Shown here one piece after another: positions 34,957 to 43,232 of a DNA stretch of 64,000 nucleotides (positions are counted from its first letter, which is position 1; each line of letters opens with the position of its first letter). The notes below the pieces were generated by a model, which was not told where the DNA came from, searched no databases, and worked only from the letters and a program-made list of their open reading frames with translations. Origin of the DNA: Kribbella sp. VKM Ac-2568 (lineage in GTDB: Bacteria; Actinomycetota; Actinomycetes; Propionibacteriales; Kribbellaceae); assembly GCF_004345365.1 (NCBI RefSeq), contig NZ_SLVF01000009.1, forward strand, positions 345,480 to 409,479. The letters run 5' to 3'. Position numbers and translations under genes: made by a program.

Positions 34957-34979
34957 TACACGACAGAAGATGTCGTATA
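34957..34979. promoter_or_regulatory. palindromic operator between the WYL regulator and the TIGR03086 gene
   Basis: ACGACA (34960-34965) and TGTCGT (34971-34976) form a perfect 6-bp inverted repeat around a 5-nt spacer. Extended by the flanking TAC/ATA it matches at 8 of 9 positions per arm. It sits between divergent starts in an AT-richer stretch (GTCGTATATAG) that may also hold the promoter. Confidence 0.6.
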
Positions 34980-35021
34980 TAGCACGCGAGAGTGGTTCCG
35001 ACACCTACTACTGGAGGAATC

Positions 35022-35585
35022 GTGACGGACCCACGCCCGATGCTCGTGCTCGCCCTGGACCAGACCCAGGCCATGATCGACACCATCGGCGCCGACGACC
35101 TGGACCTGCCGACGCCGTGCCCGGAGTACGACGTCCGCACCCTGCTGGGCCACCTGATGACCGTGGTCGGCCGCATCGACCTGGCACTGACCGGGAACGA
35201 CCCGCTGTCGATCCCGACGGTGACGCCTGGCGTGACGGACTTCCCGACCACCTGGAAGGAGCGCCGGGCGACTCTCGACGAGACGCTTTCCGACGGGTCG
35301 GTGCTCGGCCGCACCTGCAAGCTGCCCTGGGGAACCCTGCCGGGCGCCGCCGCCATCGCCGCCTACACCGGAGAGCTCACCACGCACTCGTGGGACCTCG
35401 CCAAGGCGACCGGCCGCACCGACCTCCTGGACGACTCGCTGGCCGAGTACTGCCTGCCGCTGGTCCAGCAGTTCATCCCGGCCGAGCCCCGAGGCGGCCA
35501 CATCCCCTTCGGGCCCGTAGTACAGGTCGCGGACGAGGCACCGGCGTACGACCGGCTGGTCGCCTGGGAGGGCCGCAAGCCCTAG
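35022..35585 (+). CDS. TIGR03086 family metal-binding protein (DinB/maleylpyruvate isomerase-like)
   Basis: The product is 187 residues from GTG 35022, with GGAGG 4 nt upstream. Opening ALDQTQAMIDTIGADDLDLP then TPCPEYDVRTLLGHLMTVV and TTHSWDLAKATG are the hallmarks of TIGR03086, a four-helix bundle with a His-based metal site (His in GHL and THSWD). Some relatives are mycothiol-dependent isomerases. It is likely under the adjacent WYL regulator. Confidence 0.88.
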   Translation: MTDPRPMLVLALDQTQAMIDTIGADDLDLPTPCPEYDVRTLLGHLMTVVGRIDLALTGNDPLSIPTVTPGVTDFPTTWKERRATLDETLSDGSVLGRTCKLPWGTLPGAAAIAAYTGELTTHSWDLAKATGRTDLLDDSLAEYCLPLVQQFIPAEPRGGHIPFGPVVQVADEAPAYDRLVAWEGRKP

Positions 35586-35605
35586 CCCGTCGCAAGCCCT
35601 GGGAG

Positions 35606-36361
35606 CTAGCTGACCATGCCTCCGTTGAGGGTCAGGCCGCCATCGATGGTGATGGTCTGACCCGTGATCCAGGAGGCCTCGTCGGACAACAGGAACCAGA
35701 CCAGCGACGCGACGTCCTCGGGCCGGCCGAGCCGCTTCAGCGGGTACGTCGCCGCCACCTTGTCCTCGCGTCCTTCGTACAGAGCACCGGCGAACTTGGT
35801 CTTCACCACCGCGGGCGCGACCGCGTTGATCCGGATCGCCGGTGCCAGTTCCACCGCCAGTTCGGTGGTCACCCGGGACAGCATCGCCTTGGTCGCGCCG
35901 TACCAGCCGATGCCGGGTGACGGCGCCAGGCCCGCCACCGACGACAGGTTGACCACAGCACCGCCGTGCACGCCCATCCAGGCATCGCGGCAGGCCTTGA
36001 CCCAGGCGATGGTCGCCAGCACGTTCGTGTCGACCATCTTGGCCGCCACCGCACTGTCGACGTCGAGCAGCGAGCCGTAGATCGGGTTGATGCCCGTGTT
36101 GTTCACCAGCAGATCGACAGACCCGTAGGTCGCCACTGCGGCGGCTACGACACTCGCCCGGTGCTCAGGGTCGGCAGCCTTGCCCTGAACGGCCATCGCG
36201 TACTCCCGGCCGCCCAGGGACTCCACTGCGTCGTCCAACGTCTCCTGGGTGCGACCGGTGATCACCACGCGAGCGCCATCGGCCACCAGACGCTTGGCGA
36301 TCGCAAGCCCGATACCCCGGGACGCGCCGGTGACGATCGCCGTACGGTCCTTGAGGCTCAT
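35606..36361 (-). CDS. SDR family oxidoreductase (FabG-like)
   Basis: The product is 251 residues from ATG 36361, sharing one base with the thiolase stop (TGATG). SDR motifs: TGASRGIG, NNTGI, NLSSVAG, YGATKAM with Tyr and Lys, WITGQTITIDGG. It lies at the end of an operon with thiolase and acyl-CoA dehydrogenase, so it probably acts on a 3-oxo or 3-hydroxyacyl intermediate in fatty acid or related degradation. Confidence 0.92.
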   Translation of the reverse strand: MSLKDRTAIVTGASRGIGLAIAKRLVADGARVVITGRTQETLDDAVESLGGREYAMAVQGKAADPEHRASVVAAAVATYGSVDLLVNNTGINPIYGSLLDVDSAVAAKMVDTNVLATIAWVKACRDAWMGVHGGAVVNLSSVAGLAPSPGIGWYGATKAMLSRVTTELAVELAPAIRINAVAPAVVKTKFAGALYEGREDKVAATYPLKRLGRPEDVASLVWFLLSDEASWITGQTITIDGGLTLNGGMVS

Positions 36362-37581
36362 CAGCTGAGGCGCTCGAGGACGACTGCCATGCCCTGGCCG
36401 CCGCCGACGCACATGGTCTCGAGGCCGAACTGCTTGTCCTCGAACTGCAGGCCGTTCACCAGCGTGGTCATGATCCGGGCGCCGGTGGAGCCGAACGGGT
36501 GCCCGAGCGCGATCGCGCCGCCGTGCACGTTCAGCCGGTCCTCCTGGATGCCCAGCTCGCGGGCCGAACCGATCACCTGGACCGCGAAGGCCTCGTTGAT
36601 CTCGACCAGGTCGATGTCGTTGATGCTCATCCCGGCGCGGGCGAGCGCTTGCTTGCTGGCCTCGATCGGTCCCAGGCCCATGACCTCCGGCGAGAGGCCG
36701 CTGACACCGGTCGAGACGATCCGCGCCAGCGGGGTCAGGCCGAGCTCACGAGCCTTGGTGTCGCTCATGATCACCACGGCCGCGGCGCCGTCGTTCAGCG
36801 GGCAGCAGTTGCCGGCGGTGACGGTGCCGTCGGGCCGGAACACCGGCTGCAACTGGCTCACCTTCTCCAGCGTCGTGCCCGCCCGCGGACCGTCGTCCTT
36901 GCTGACGACCGTGCCGTCCGGCAGCGTCACCGGGGTGATCTCGCGCTCGAAGAAACCGTTGTTGATCGCCTGCTCGGCCAGGTTCTGCGAGCGGACGCCG
37001 AACGCGTCCTGGTCGGCCCGGGTGATCCCCTTGAGCGTCGCCACGTTCTCCGCGGTCTGGCCCATCGAGATGTAGACGTCCGGGATCAGGCCGTCCTCGC
37101 GCGGGTCGTGCCAGGTGTCGTTGGTCTCGGCGTACTTCTCGGTGCGCTGGACCGCGTCCGCGAAGACGGTGTTGAACGAGCTCGGGTCGCCCACGCCGGC
37201 CGACCCGAAGTTCTTGTACCGCGAGACGCACTCGACGCCGGCGCTCACGAAGATGTCGCCCTCACCGGACTTGATCGCGTGGAACGCCATCCGCGCGGTC
37301 TGGGTCGACGACGCGCAGAACCGGTTGACCGTGGTGGCCGGGGTGTTGTCCCAGCCGAGCTGTACCGCGATCCGGCGGGCCATGTTGCCGCCGTGCTCGT
37401 CGTGCGGCTCGGCGCAGCCGACCATCAGGTCCTCGATCTGGTCACCGGTGAGACCGGCCTTCTCGATCGCGGCCTGGATCATCTGCACGGCCAGGTCGTC
37501 CGGCCGGATGTCCTTCAGCGAACCCTTGTAGGCCCGGCCGATCGGCGACCGCGCGGTGGAGACGATGACTGCTTCAGGCAT
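36361..37581 (-). CDS. acetyl-CoA acetyltransferase (thiolase)
   Basis: The product is 406 residues from ATG 37581. The nucleophilic Cys lies in NRFCASSTQTAR near residue 90, the active-site His in GHPFGSTGARIMTT, and the second Cys in MCVGGGQGMAVVLERL; NEAFA is also present. A degradative thiolase (FadA type) is likelier than a biosynthetic one because the gene sits in an operon with acyl-CoA dehydrogenase and SDR. It starts 43 nt after the dehydrogenase stop. Confidence 0.94.
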   Translation of the reverse strand: MPEAVIVSTARSPIGRAYKGSLKDIRPDDLAVQMIQAAIEKAGLTGDQIEDLMVGCAEPHDEHGGNMARRIAVQLGWDNTPATTVNRFCASSTQTARMAFHAIKSGEGDIFVSAGVECVSRYKNFGSAGVGDPSSFNTVFADAVQRTEKYAETNDTWHDPREDGLIPDVYISMGQTAENVATLKGITRADQDAFGVRSQNLAEQAINNGFFEREITPVTLPDGTVVSKDDGPRAGTTLEKVSQLQPVFRPDGTVTAGNCCPLNDGAAAVVIMSDTKARELGLTPLARIVSTGVSGLSPEVMGLGPIEASKQALARAGMSINDIDLVEINEAFAVQVIGSARELGIQEDRLNVHGGAIALGHPFGSTGARIMTTLVNGLQFEDKQFGLETMCVGGGQGMAVVLERLS

Positions 37582-37624
37582 TTCCGGCCTTCCTTGGATG
37601 GTTGCTATGGGCCCGGCAGAGGTC

Positions 37625-38770
37625 CTACAGACCGAGGTCGCGGCCGATGAGTTCCTTCATGATCTCGTTCGAGCCGGCCCAGATCTTGGTCACCCGGGCG
37701 TCCCGCCAGGCCCGCGCGACGCGGTACTCGTTCATGTAGCCGTAGCCGCCGTGCAGCTGGACGCACGCGTCCAGGATCTCGTTCTGGACGTGCGCGCTCC
37801 ACCACTTCGCCTTCGCCGCGTCGACCGCGGACAGCCGGTCCTCGTCGTGCGCGACGATCGCGTTGTCGACGTAGGCCTGGGTCACCTCGGCCTTGGTGAC
37901 GAGCTCGGCGATCAGGAACTTGTTGTACTGGAACGAGCCGACCGACTGCCCGAAGGCCTTGCGCTGCTTCACGTAGTCGACGGTCTCGTCGAGGATCTGG
38001 ATCGCGTGCGCGATGTTCGACACCGCCGCGCCGACCCGCTCCTGGGCCAGCCGCTCCATCATGTGGATGAAGCCGCGGTCGACCTCGCCGAGCACGTTCT
38101 CGTCCGGCACGAAGACGTCGGAGAAGAAGAGTTCCGACGTACCGGACTCGGTCTGGCCGACCTTGTCCAGCTTGCGGCCGCGGGCGAAGCCCTCCATGCC
38201 CTCCTCGATCACGAACAGCGTGATGCCCTTGGCGCCCTTGCTCGGGTCGGTCCGGGCCGCGGTGATGACGAGGTCGGCCATGTCGCCGTTGGTGATGAAG
38301 GTCTTGGAACCGTTCATCACCCAGCCGCCGTCGGCCTTCTTCGCGGTCGTCTTCAGCGCGGCCAGGTCGGACCCGCCGGACGGCTCGGTCATCCCGATCG
38401 CGGCGACCAGCTCGCCGGAGCAGAACTTCGGCAGCCAGCGCTGCTTCTGCTCCTCGGTGCCCAGATCGACCAGGTACGGCGCGGCGCAGTCGAAGTGGAT
38501 GCCGAAACAGCTCGACAGCGAGGCTGAGACCTTCGACACCTCCTCGGCGAACACCGCGTTGAAGCGGTAGTCCCCGACGCTCGACCCGCCGTACTCCGCC
38601 GGGACGTCGAGCCCGAGGAAACCCTGCTTGCCGGCTTCGAGCCAGGCAGCCCGGTCGATCGTCTTCTCCTCGAGGAACTGCTCCATCCGCGGCACCAGCG
38701 AGCGGTCGGCGTACTCCTTCGCGCTGGCCCGGAAAGCGTCGTGGTCCTCGTTGAAGATGATGCGCTGCAT
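37625..38770 (-). CDS. acyl-CoA dehydrogenase
   Basis: The product is 381 residues from ATG 38770, with GGGAGG 7 nt upstream. Family signatures: IGMTEPSGGSDLAALKTTA (FAD and substrate loop), GSKTFITNGDMADLVI, and the C-terminal LHGGYGYMNEYRVARAWRDA with GSNEIMKELIGRDLGL. It catalyses the first oxidation of beta-oxidation using FAD and ETF. First gene of the operon; the TetR gene lies divergently upstream with an operator-like palindrome between them. Confidence 0.94.
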   Translation of the reverse strand: MQRIIFNEDHDAFRASAKEYADRSLVPRMEQFLEEKTIDRAAWLEAGKQGFLGLDVPAEYGGSSVGDYRFNAVFAEEVSKVSASLSSCFGIHFDCAAPYLVDLGTEEQKQRWLPKFCSGELVAAIGMTEPSGGSDLAALKTTAKKADGGWVMNGSKTFITNGDMADLVITAARTDPSKGAKGITLFVIEEGMEGFARGRKLDKVGQTESGTSELFFSDVFVPDENVLGEVDRGFIHMMERLAQERVGAAVSNIAHAIQILDETVDYVKQRKAFGQSVGSFQYNKFLIAELVTKAEVTQAYVDNAIVAHDEDRLSAVDAAKAKWWSAHVQNEILDACVQLHGGYGYMNEYRVARAWRDARVTKIWAGSNEIMKELIGRDLGL

Positions 38771-38799
38771 CCTTGGGCCTCCCGAGATTGAGACGAATC

Positions 38800-38817
38800 G
38801 CTAAGCGCTTGCTTAGC
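38800..38817. promoter_or_regulatory. TetR-type operator between acyl-CoA dehydrogenase and its regulator
   Basis: GCTAAGC-GCTT-GCTTAGC is a perfect 7-bp-arm inverted repeat in the 74-nt gap between two divergent starts. Position and form match a TetR-family operator controlling both the dehydrogenase operon and the regulator. Confidence 0.78.
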
Positions 38818-38844
38818 TTGGCGAATCTGAGGCAGGGTGTCAAC

Positions 38845-39444
38845 GTGTCCGCAGTCACCAGTCCCCTCGTCTGGGAGCATGTCCAGCCCGCCGCGGCCAG
38901 GCGGCTGCTCACCGGCGCCATCGACGCCTTCGCCGAGCGCGGCTTCCAGGCCACGACCACGCGGGACATCGCCTCCCGCGCCGGGATGAGCCCGGCCGCG
39001 CTCTACGTGCACTACCCCTCGAAGGAACGCCTCCTGTTCGAGATCAGCCTGTACGGCCACCGCGCCGCGCTCGACGTACTCCGGGCAGCCGACACGGGTG
39101 ACTCGCCGCGGGACCGGCTGGCGGGGATGGTGTCGGCGTTCACCACCTGGCACGCCGAGCACCACACGATCGCCCGGGTGGTTCAGTACGAACTGGCCGC
39201 GCTGACGCCGGAGCACCTGGCCGAGGTGGCGACGATCCGGCGGGCGATCTCCACCCAGATCGAGCAGGCTCTCACCGACGGCGTCAGCGACGGATCCTTC
39301 GCGGTCGAGGATCTCCCCGGCACGACGCTGGCGATCCTGTCGCTGTCGATCGACGTCGCCCGCTGGTACTCCCCCACCCGCCGCGACCCGGCCGGCCTCG
39401 GCGTCCTGTACGCCGACCTCGCGCTCCGGATGGTCCAGTCGTAG
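38845..39444 (+). CDS. TetR-family transcriptional regulator
   Basis: The product is 199 residues from GTG 38845. An upstream in-frame start would read through the operator, so the GTG after it is preferred. N-terminal HTH: LLTGAIDAFAERGFQATTTR, DIASRAGMSPAALYVHYPSK. The ligand domain follows. Divergent from the acyl-CoA dehydrogenase operon, so it most likely represses fatty-acid degradation until an acyl-CoA binds. Followed by a strong terminator. Confidence 0.9.
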   Translation: MSAVTSPLVWEHVQPAAARRLLTGAIDAFAERGFQATTTRDIASRAGMSPAALYVHYPSKERLLFEISLYGHRAALDVLRAADTGDSPRDRLAGMVSAFTTWHAEHHTIARVVQYELAALTPEHLAEVATIRRAISTQIEQALTDGVSDGSFAVEDLPGTTLAILSLSIDVARWYSPTRRDPAGLGVLYADLALRMVQS

Positions 39445-39459
39445 CCCCCGGACATGCCG

Positions 39460-39502
39460 AAGGCCCCGCGCTTCCCCTCGAAGGGGAGGCACGGGGCCTT
39501 TT
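39460..39502 (+). terminator. rho-independent terminator after the TetR gene
   Basis: AAGGCCCCG ... CGGGGCCTT with an inner TCCCC/GGGGA stem forms a long two-part hairpin followed by TTTTCGG, 15 nt past the TetR stop. Confidence 0.85.
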
Positions 39503-39516
39503 CGGATCATCCTCGG

Positions 39517-39596
39517 CGCCGGTGGACCGGCGTACGAGTCGACCTGTCGCCGGCGGACCGGCGTACGGGGTCAGATCTCTCGCCGGCGGACCGGCG
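39517..39596. repeat. three short hairpin repeats CGCCGG-N4-CCGGCG
   Basis: CGCCGG(T/C)GGACCGGCG occurs at 39517-39532, 39548-39563 and 39581-39596, spaced 31 and 33 nt apart with partly similar spacers (GTACG, GGTCAG). Each copy can form a 6-bp hairpin. They lie between the terminator of the TetR gene and the end of the convergent yceI-like gene. Confidence 0.75.
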
Positions 39597-39602
39597 AAGG
39601 GG

Positions 39603-40160
39603 TCAGACCTGCAGGGCGGCCTGGACGTCCAGGTGGATGTCGACCTTGTCACCGATCAGCAGCTTGCCACCCTCGAGCGGCACGTTGAAGTCGATGCCCC
39701 AGTCCTTGCGGCTGATCGAGGCGGAGGCCTCGAAGCCGATGATCGCCTGGCCGTACGCGTTCTGCTCGGCGCCGAGGAACTCGACGGCGAACTCGATCGG
39801 CTTGGTGACGTCCTTGATGGTCAGCTCGCCGGCCAGGATGTAGTCGTCACCCTCGCTCTTCAGCGCGGTGCTGGTGAAGGACATCTTCGGGCTGTTCTCG
39901 GCGTCGAAGAAGTCACCGGAGCGCAGGTGACCGTCACGCTGAGCGTTGCGGGTGTGCACGGAACCAAGCTCGACGCTGACGTTGGCGGTCGAGTCCTCGA
40001 GCGAGTCCTTGACGACGATCTCGCCGCTGAAGTCCTCGAAGGTCCCGCGGACCTTGGTCATCAGGTGACGGACGGTGAAGCCGATCTCGGTGTGCGCGAC
40101 ATCGAGGGCGTAGGTGCCGGCCACCAGGCCGGGAATGGTGGTGGTTGCGGTCTCGCTCAT
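39603..40160 (-). CDS. YceI family protein
   Basis: The product is 185 residues from ATG 40160 (MSETATTTIPGLVAGTYALD), with GAGAGG 5 nt upstream. YceI lipocalin-like features: VAHTEIGFTVRHLMTKVRGT, LRSGDFFDAENSPKMSFTST, GELTIKDVTKPIEF. There is no signal peptide, so it acts in the cytoplasm, probably binding isoprenoid or lipid-like molecules. Divergent from a MarR gene, which probably regulates it. Confidence 0.92.
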   Translation of the reverse strand: MSETATTTIPGLVAGTYALDVAHTEIGFTVRHLMTKVRGTFEDFSGEIVVKDSLEDSTANVSVELGSVHTRNAQRDGHLRSGDFFDAENSPKMSFTSTALKSEGDDYILAGELTIKDVTKPIEFAVEFLGAEQNAYGQAIIGFEASASISRKDWGIDFNVPLEGGKLLIGDKVDIHLDVQAALQV

Positions 40161-40211
40161 GGGGTCCTCTCGGAAGTGAAGCAGATGGGGGCGACGCGAT
40201 CTCTGGAAAGA

Positions 40212-40280
40212 AGTTAAAACTTCAACCGTCTGACCAGTAGACAAGAACTGTTTAAAAGTCAATTACATTCCCGGTACACT
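40212..40280. promoter_or_regulatory. operator-like repeat and -10 element between yceI-like and marR genes
   Basis: AAGTT-AA-AACTT (40212-40223) is an inverted repeat in an unusually AT-rich stretch between divergent genes. TACACT at 40275-40280 fits a -10 box only 6 nt before the GTG of the MarR gene, which would give a leaderless or nearly leaderless transcript. Confidence 0.5.
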
Positions 40281-40286
40281 GTCCCC

Positions 40287-40751
40287 GTGACGATGACGAC
40301 TGGGACCCGGTGGCTTGACTCCGAGCAGCAGGTGGCGTGGCGCGCGTACCTGCTGGGCACTGCGCGCCTGATGGCGAAACTCGACGACGACCTCCGTCAG
40401 TTCGGCCTGGGCATCAATGACTACGAGATCCTGGTCCGGCTGTCCGAGGCGCCCGAACGACGCCTCCGGATGGCCGAGCTCGCCGACCGGCTGCACCAGA
40501 GCCGCTCCCGGCTGACCCACACGGTGGGCCGGCTCGAGGCCTCGGAACTGGTCCGTCGGACCTCCTGCAAGAGCGACAAGCGGGGTGTCTGGGCCGAGCT
40601 CACCGACGCCGGCTTCTCGCTGCTCGAGCAGGCGGCGCCGTACCACGTGGACGGCGTCCGGGAGAACCTCGTCAACCTCGCCTCACCCGAGGACTTCGCC
40701 GCCATCGGCCGGGTCTTCGACGCTGTCTCCGAACACATCGGACAACGCTGA
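40287..40751 (+). CDS. MarR-family transcriptional regulator (YceI neighbour)
   Basis: The product is 154 residues from GTG 40287, without Shine-Dalgarno, consistent with leaderless initiation. Winged-helix core: GINDYEILVRLSEAPERRLR, MAELADRLHQSRSRLTHTVG, RLEASELVRRTSCKSDKRGV. Divergent from the yceI-like gene; it probably represses that gene and itself. Confidence 0.9.
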   Translation: MTMTTGTRWLDSEQQVAWRAYLLGTARLMAKLDDDLRQFGLGINDYEILVRLSEAPERRLRMAELADRLHQSRSRLTHTVGRLEASELVRRTSCKSDKRGVWAELTDAGFSLLEQAAPYHVDGVRENLVNLASPEDFAAIGRVFDAVSEHIGQR

Positions 40752-40792
40752 GCACTGACAACCCCATTCCCGCGGCTCAGGCCGACGGGCTC

Positions 40793-41154
40793 TTGCACAT
40801 GCCTGATAGCGAACGGCTTGGGCGGGAGTTGCTGGGGATGGGTGAGCTGGTCGTGTTCCAGGGGGACTCGATCACGCACGGTGGGCGCGGGGAGACCGAG
40901 GATCCGAATCACGTCCTCGGGCACTCCTACCCGTTCCTGATCGCCGCCGAGGCGGGTGCGACCCACCCGGACCTCGGCCGGCGCTTCGTGAACCGCGGGA
41001 TCAGCGGCCACACTCTCGCCGCGATGACCGCCCGCTGGCAGCGGGACGTGCTCGACCTGCGCCCCGATGTCCTGAGCATCCTGATCGGGGTCAACGATGT
41101 CGGCAGCGGGTCCTGGCCGACACCTGGATCGCCGCGGTCACCCGTACGGCGTAA
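40793..41154 (+). pseudogene. SGNH/GDSL hydrolase with internal deletion
   Basis: From ATG 40799 the reading gives LVVFQGDSITHGGRGETEDP (block I GDS), NRGISGHTLAAM (block II) and LSILIGVNDV (block III), the usual first ~100 residues of an SGNH hydrolase. Directly after, at about 41107, another frame gives RVLADTWIAAVTRTA and a stop at 41152, which looks like the family's C-terminal helix. Around 80-100 residues between them, including the catalytic Asp-x-x-His block, are missing. The original frame runs on into unrelated sequence. Inactive. Confidence 0.75.
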
Positions 41155-41165
41155 CGCAGTACGGG

Positions 41166-42536
41166 TCAGTTCGCCAGCGGCGGGGTGATCTCGAACGCGG
41201 CCTCGTCGCGATCGGCGCCGCGGTAGGCGAGCATCGAGTCGCGCATCCGGCGCTTGACCGGCGGCAGGTGGTTGACGGTCCGCATCGCCGTGCGCATCCC
41301 GGCGAGGACGACCCGGCCGACGACCGGCTTGTGCATCGGGTCGCTCGCGCTCATCTGCGCCTTCGACTTGATCACCGCGTCGAATCCGTACTCGATCATC
41401 TTCGCCTCGTACTCGCCGACCGCCTCGAGCAACTGCGCGCGGCCGTCCCGTACTTCGATCAGCTTGCGGCACAGGAGCATCGCATCGCGGAGCGCGGTGT
41501 TCGCTCCGACGCCGCGGCCGGGCGTCATCGTGTGGATGGCGTCGCCGAGCAGGGTCACGTTCGTGGTCTGCCACGGGTCGAGCGGGACGGAGGTCCAGAT
41601 GTTCACGGGGAAGCAGGTGCCCGGATCTGTCAGCTCGAACAGCCTGCGCAGATTCGGGTGCCAGCCCGGCGTCATGTTCAGTGCGAGGTCGATCAACTCC
41701 TGCCCGCGTAGGTCCATCAGGTTGGCCGGCAGCTTGTCAGCCGACGCCGACAGACCCCAGTTGATGTAGTCGCGGGAGTTGTCGAACTGCAGGCCGGGCC
41801 ACTGCCGGATCAGCTCCTCGGTGTTGCCGCCGATGCCCTGCTTCACATTGCCGTCGCGGTCCCACTGGAACTCCATCACGTGCAGGATGCAGGCCAACCC
41901 GTGCGGGGCGTTCACCATCGAGATGCCCTCGAATACCTTCGGGGGAACGAGTTTCGCGCTCTCCTCGGTGAGTGCCAGCTTGCCGGCGATCGCGATGATC
42001 CCGGTCTCCTCGGTCTTCGCCTGCGGCAGATACTGCCGCCGTACGCGAGAGCCCGACCCGTCCGCCGCGACCAGCAGCTCGCCGGTGGCCGTCGTACCGT
42101 CCGCGAAGTACGCCGTGACTCCCCCGTCGTCCGCGTGCTGCTCGTAGCGGACGAACTCCTTGCCGAAGTGGACCACGTCGTCGAGGCCGGTGAGGAGGAC
42201 CTGGCGGAGCGTCATCCGGCTGATCGACTTCTCGCTCTCCACCGGATCGGTCGAGGGCGGGATGTCGAGCGAAAGGACCTCCTTGAAGTCCTCGGTCAGC
42301 ATGTTGAAGTACTTCGGGTCGCGGGCGCGGGTGGCCACGAACGTGTCGTAAAGGTCCTTCGGCAGCAACGCGCTGAGCGCGCGACTGCCGTCGGGGTCGA
42401 TCCCGACGCGATAGCCGTGCAGGCCGTCGGTGCGGAGCGCGTCCCGCTCGAACACGGCCGCCTCGACACCTGCCCGCGTCAGCCCGTGCGCCAGCGCGAG
42501 TCCGCCAGTCCCTCCACCGATCACCAGCACCTTCAT
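41166..42536 (-). CDS. FAD-dependent aromatic-type monooxygenase
   Basis: The product is 456 residues from ATG 42536 (MKVLVIGGGTGGLALAHGLT), with GTGGAGG upstream; sequence further upstream in frame is operator DNA. FAD motifs: GGGTGG near 8, LLVAADGSGSRVRR (DG motif) and LLGDAIHTMTPGRGVGANTA (GD motif). It belongs to the PHBH-type class A flavoprotein hydroxylases. Divergent from a MarR gene, so expression may respond to a phenolic or antibiotic-like ligand. Substrate unknown. Confidence 0.9.
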   Translation of the reverse strand: MKVLVIGGGTGGLALAHGLTRAGVEAAVFERDALRTDGLHGYRVGIDPDGSRALSALLPKDLYDTFVATRARDPKYFNMLTEDFKEVLSLDIPPSTDPVESEKSISRMTLRQVLLTGLDDVVHFGKEFVRYEQHADDGGVTAYFADGTTATGELLVAADGSGSRVRRQYLPQAKTEETGIIAIAGKLALTEESAKLVPPKVFEGISMVNAPHGLACILHVMEFQWDRDGNVKQGIGGNTEELIRQWPGLQFDNSRDYINWGLSASADKLPANLMDLRGQELIDLALNMTPGWHPNLRRLFELTDPGTCFPVNIWTSVPLDPWQTTNVTLLGDAIHTMTPGRGVGANTALRDAMLLCRKLIEVRDGRAQLLEAVGEYEAKMIEYGFDAVIKSKAQMSASDPMHKPVVGRVVLAGMRTAMRTVNHLPPVKRRMRDSMLAYRGADRDEAAFEITPPLAN

Positions 42537-42560
42537 CGTTCCGCCCTCCACTAAAATCAG

Positions 42561-42616
42561 TTCTCTCGGTTGTTCAAGTATCTCGTGGATCCGAGTATCT
42601 TGGGAATCCGAGAGAA
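42561..42616. promoter_or_regulatory. nested palindromes between monooxygenase and marR genes
   Basis: TTCTCTCGG (42561-42569) and CCGAGAGAA (42608-42616) are perfect inverted repeats. Nested between them is a second, imperfect one, AAGTATCTCG / CGAGTATCTT (42576-42601, 7 of 10 paired). The layout suits two adjacent MarR dimer sites over divergent promoters. Confidence 0.65.
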
Positions 42617-42662
42617 ATGCAAGGACCGTCGTGTCCGGGGTGTCGTGAACGTGGAGGTCGTG

Positions 42663-43112
42663 ATGAGCACCAGAGAAGAACTCAGCGCCGAGCTGCAGGA
42701 GCGGATGATCCGCTTCATCGCCGACGTGATCCTGTTCAACCACGCCGTCTCGGCGAAGGTCGGCCTGGGCGCGAGCGACTCCCAGTTCATGACGCTCCTC
42801 CAGTCCTACGGCCCACTCACACCCCGGCAACTCTCCGAACACACCGGCCTCACCTCAGGCACAGTCACCGGCGTCATCGACCGCCTGGAGTCCCTAGGCC
42901 TCATCACCCGCCAACCAGACCCCACCGACCGCCGCAAAGTCCTGGTGACCCCGTCCTACGAGGCAATCCAGGAGAAGCTCGCCCCCCTCTACGCCGAACA
43001 ACGCGCTCGCATGCACACCATGCTCGCCACCCGAACCGACGAAGAACTCCGCACAATCTCCACCTTCCTAGCTGACGCAGTAACCGCCGCCCAGCCCCCC
43101 AAAGACATCTGA
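42663..43112 (+). CDS. MarR-family transcriptional regulator (monooxygenase neighbour)
   Basis: The product is 149 residues from ATG 42663, with GGAGG 5 nt upstream. MarR core: SDSQFMTLLQSYGPLTPRQL, SEHTGLTSGTVTGVIDRLES, LITRQPDPTDRRKVLV, including the wing DxxDRR. It probably represses the divergent FAD monooxygenase through the palindromes between the genes. Confidence 0.92.
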   Translation: MSTREELSAELQERMIRFIADVILFNHAVSAKVGLGASDSQFMTLLQSYGPLTPRQLSEHTGLTSGTVTGVIDRLESLGLITRQPDPTDRRKVLVTPSYEAIQEKLAPLYAEQRARMHTMLATRTDEELRTISTFLADAVTAAQPPKDI

Positions 43113-43232
43113 CCGGCCGCAACCCTCCGCAGATCGCCAGTCAACTCAGGCCGCCAGCCGTCTGCTGGAAGGGCGCCTCGGCCCGACGCGGCTCGTGTGG
43201 AGCGGGCGCGGGAGTGGCGATAGCGTCAGGAG

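Noticed and set aside
39517..39596. Possible CRISPR array
   Set aside because: Only three 16-nt units with short, partly similar spacers and no cas genes; they are hairpin repeats. No CRISPR array was seen elsewhere in the window.
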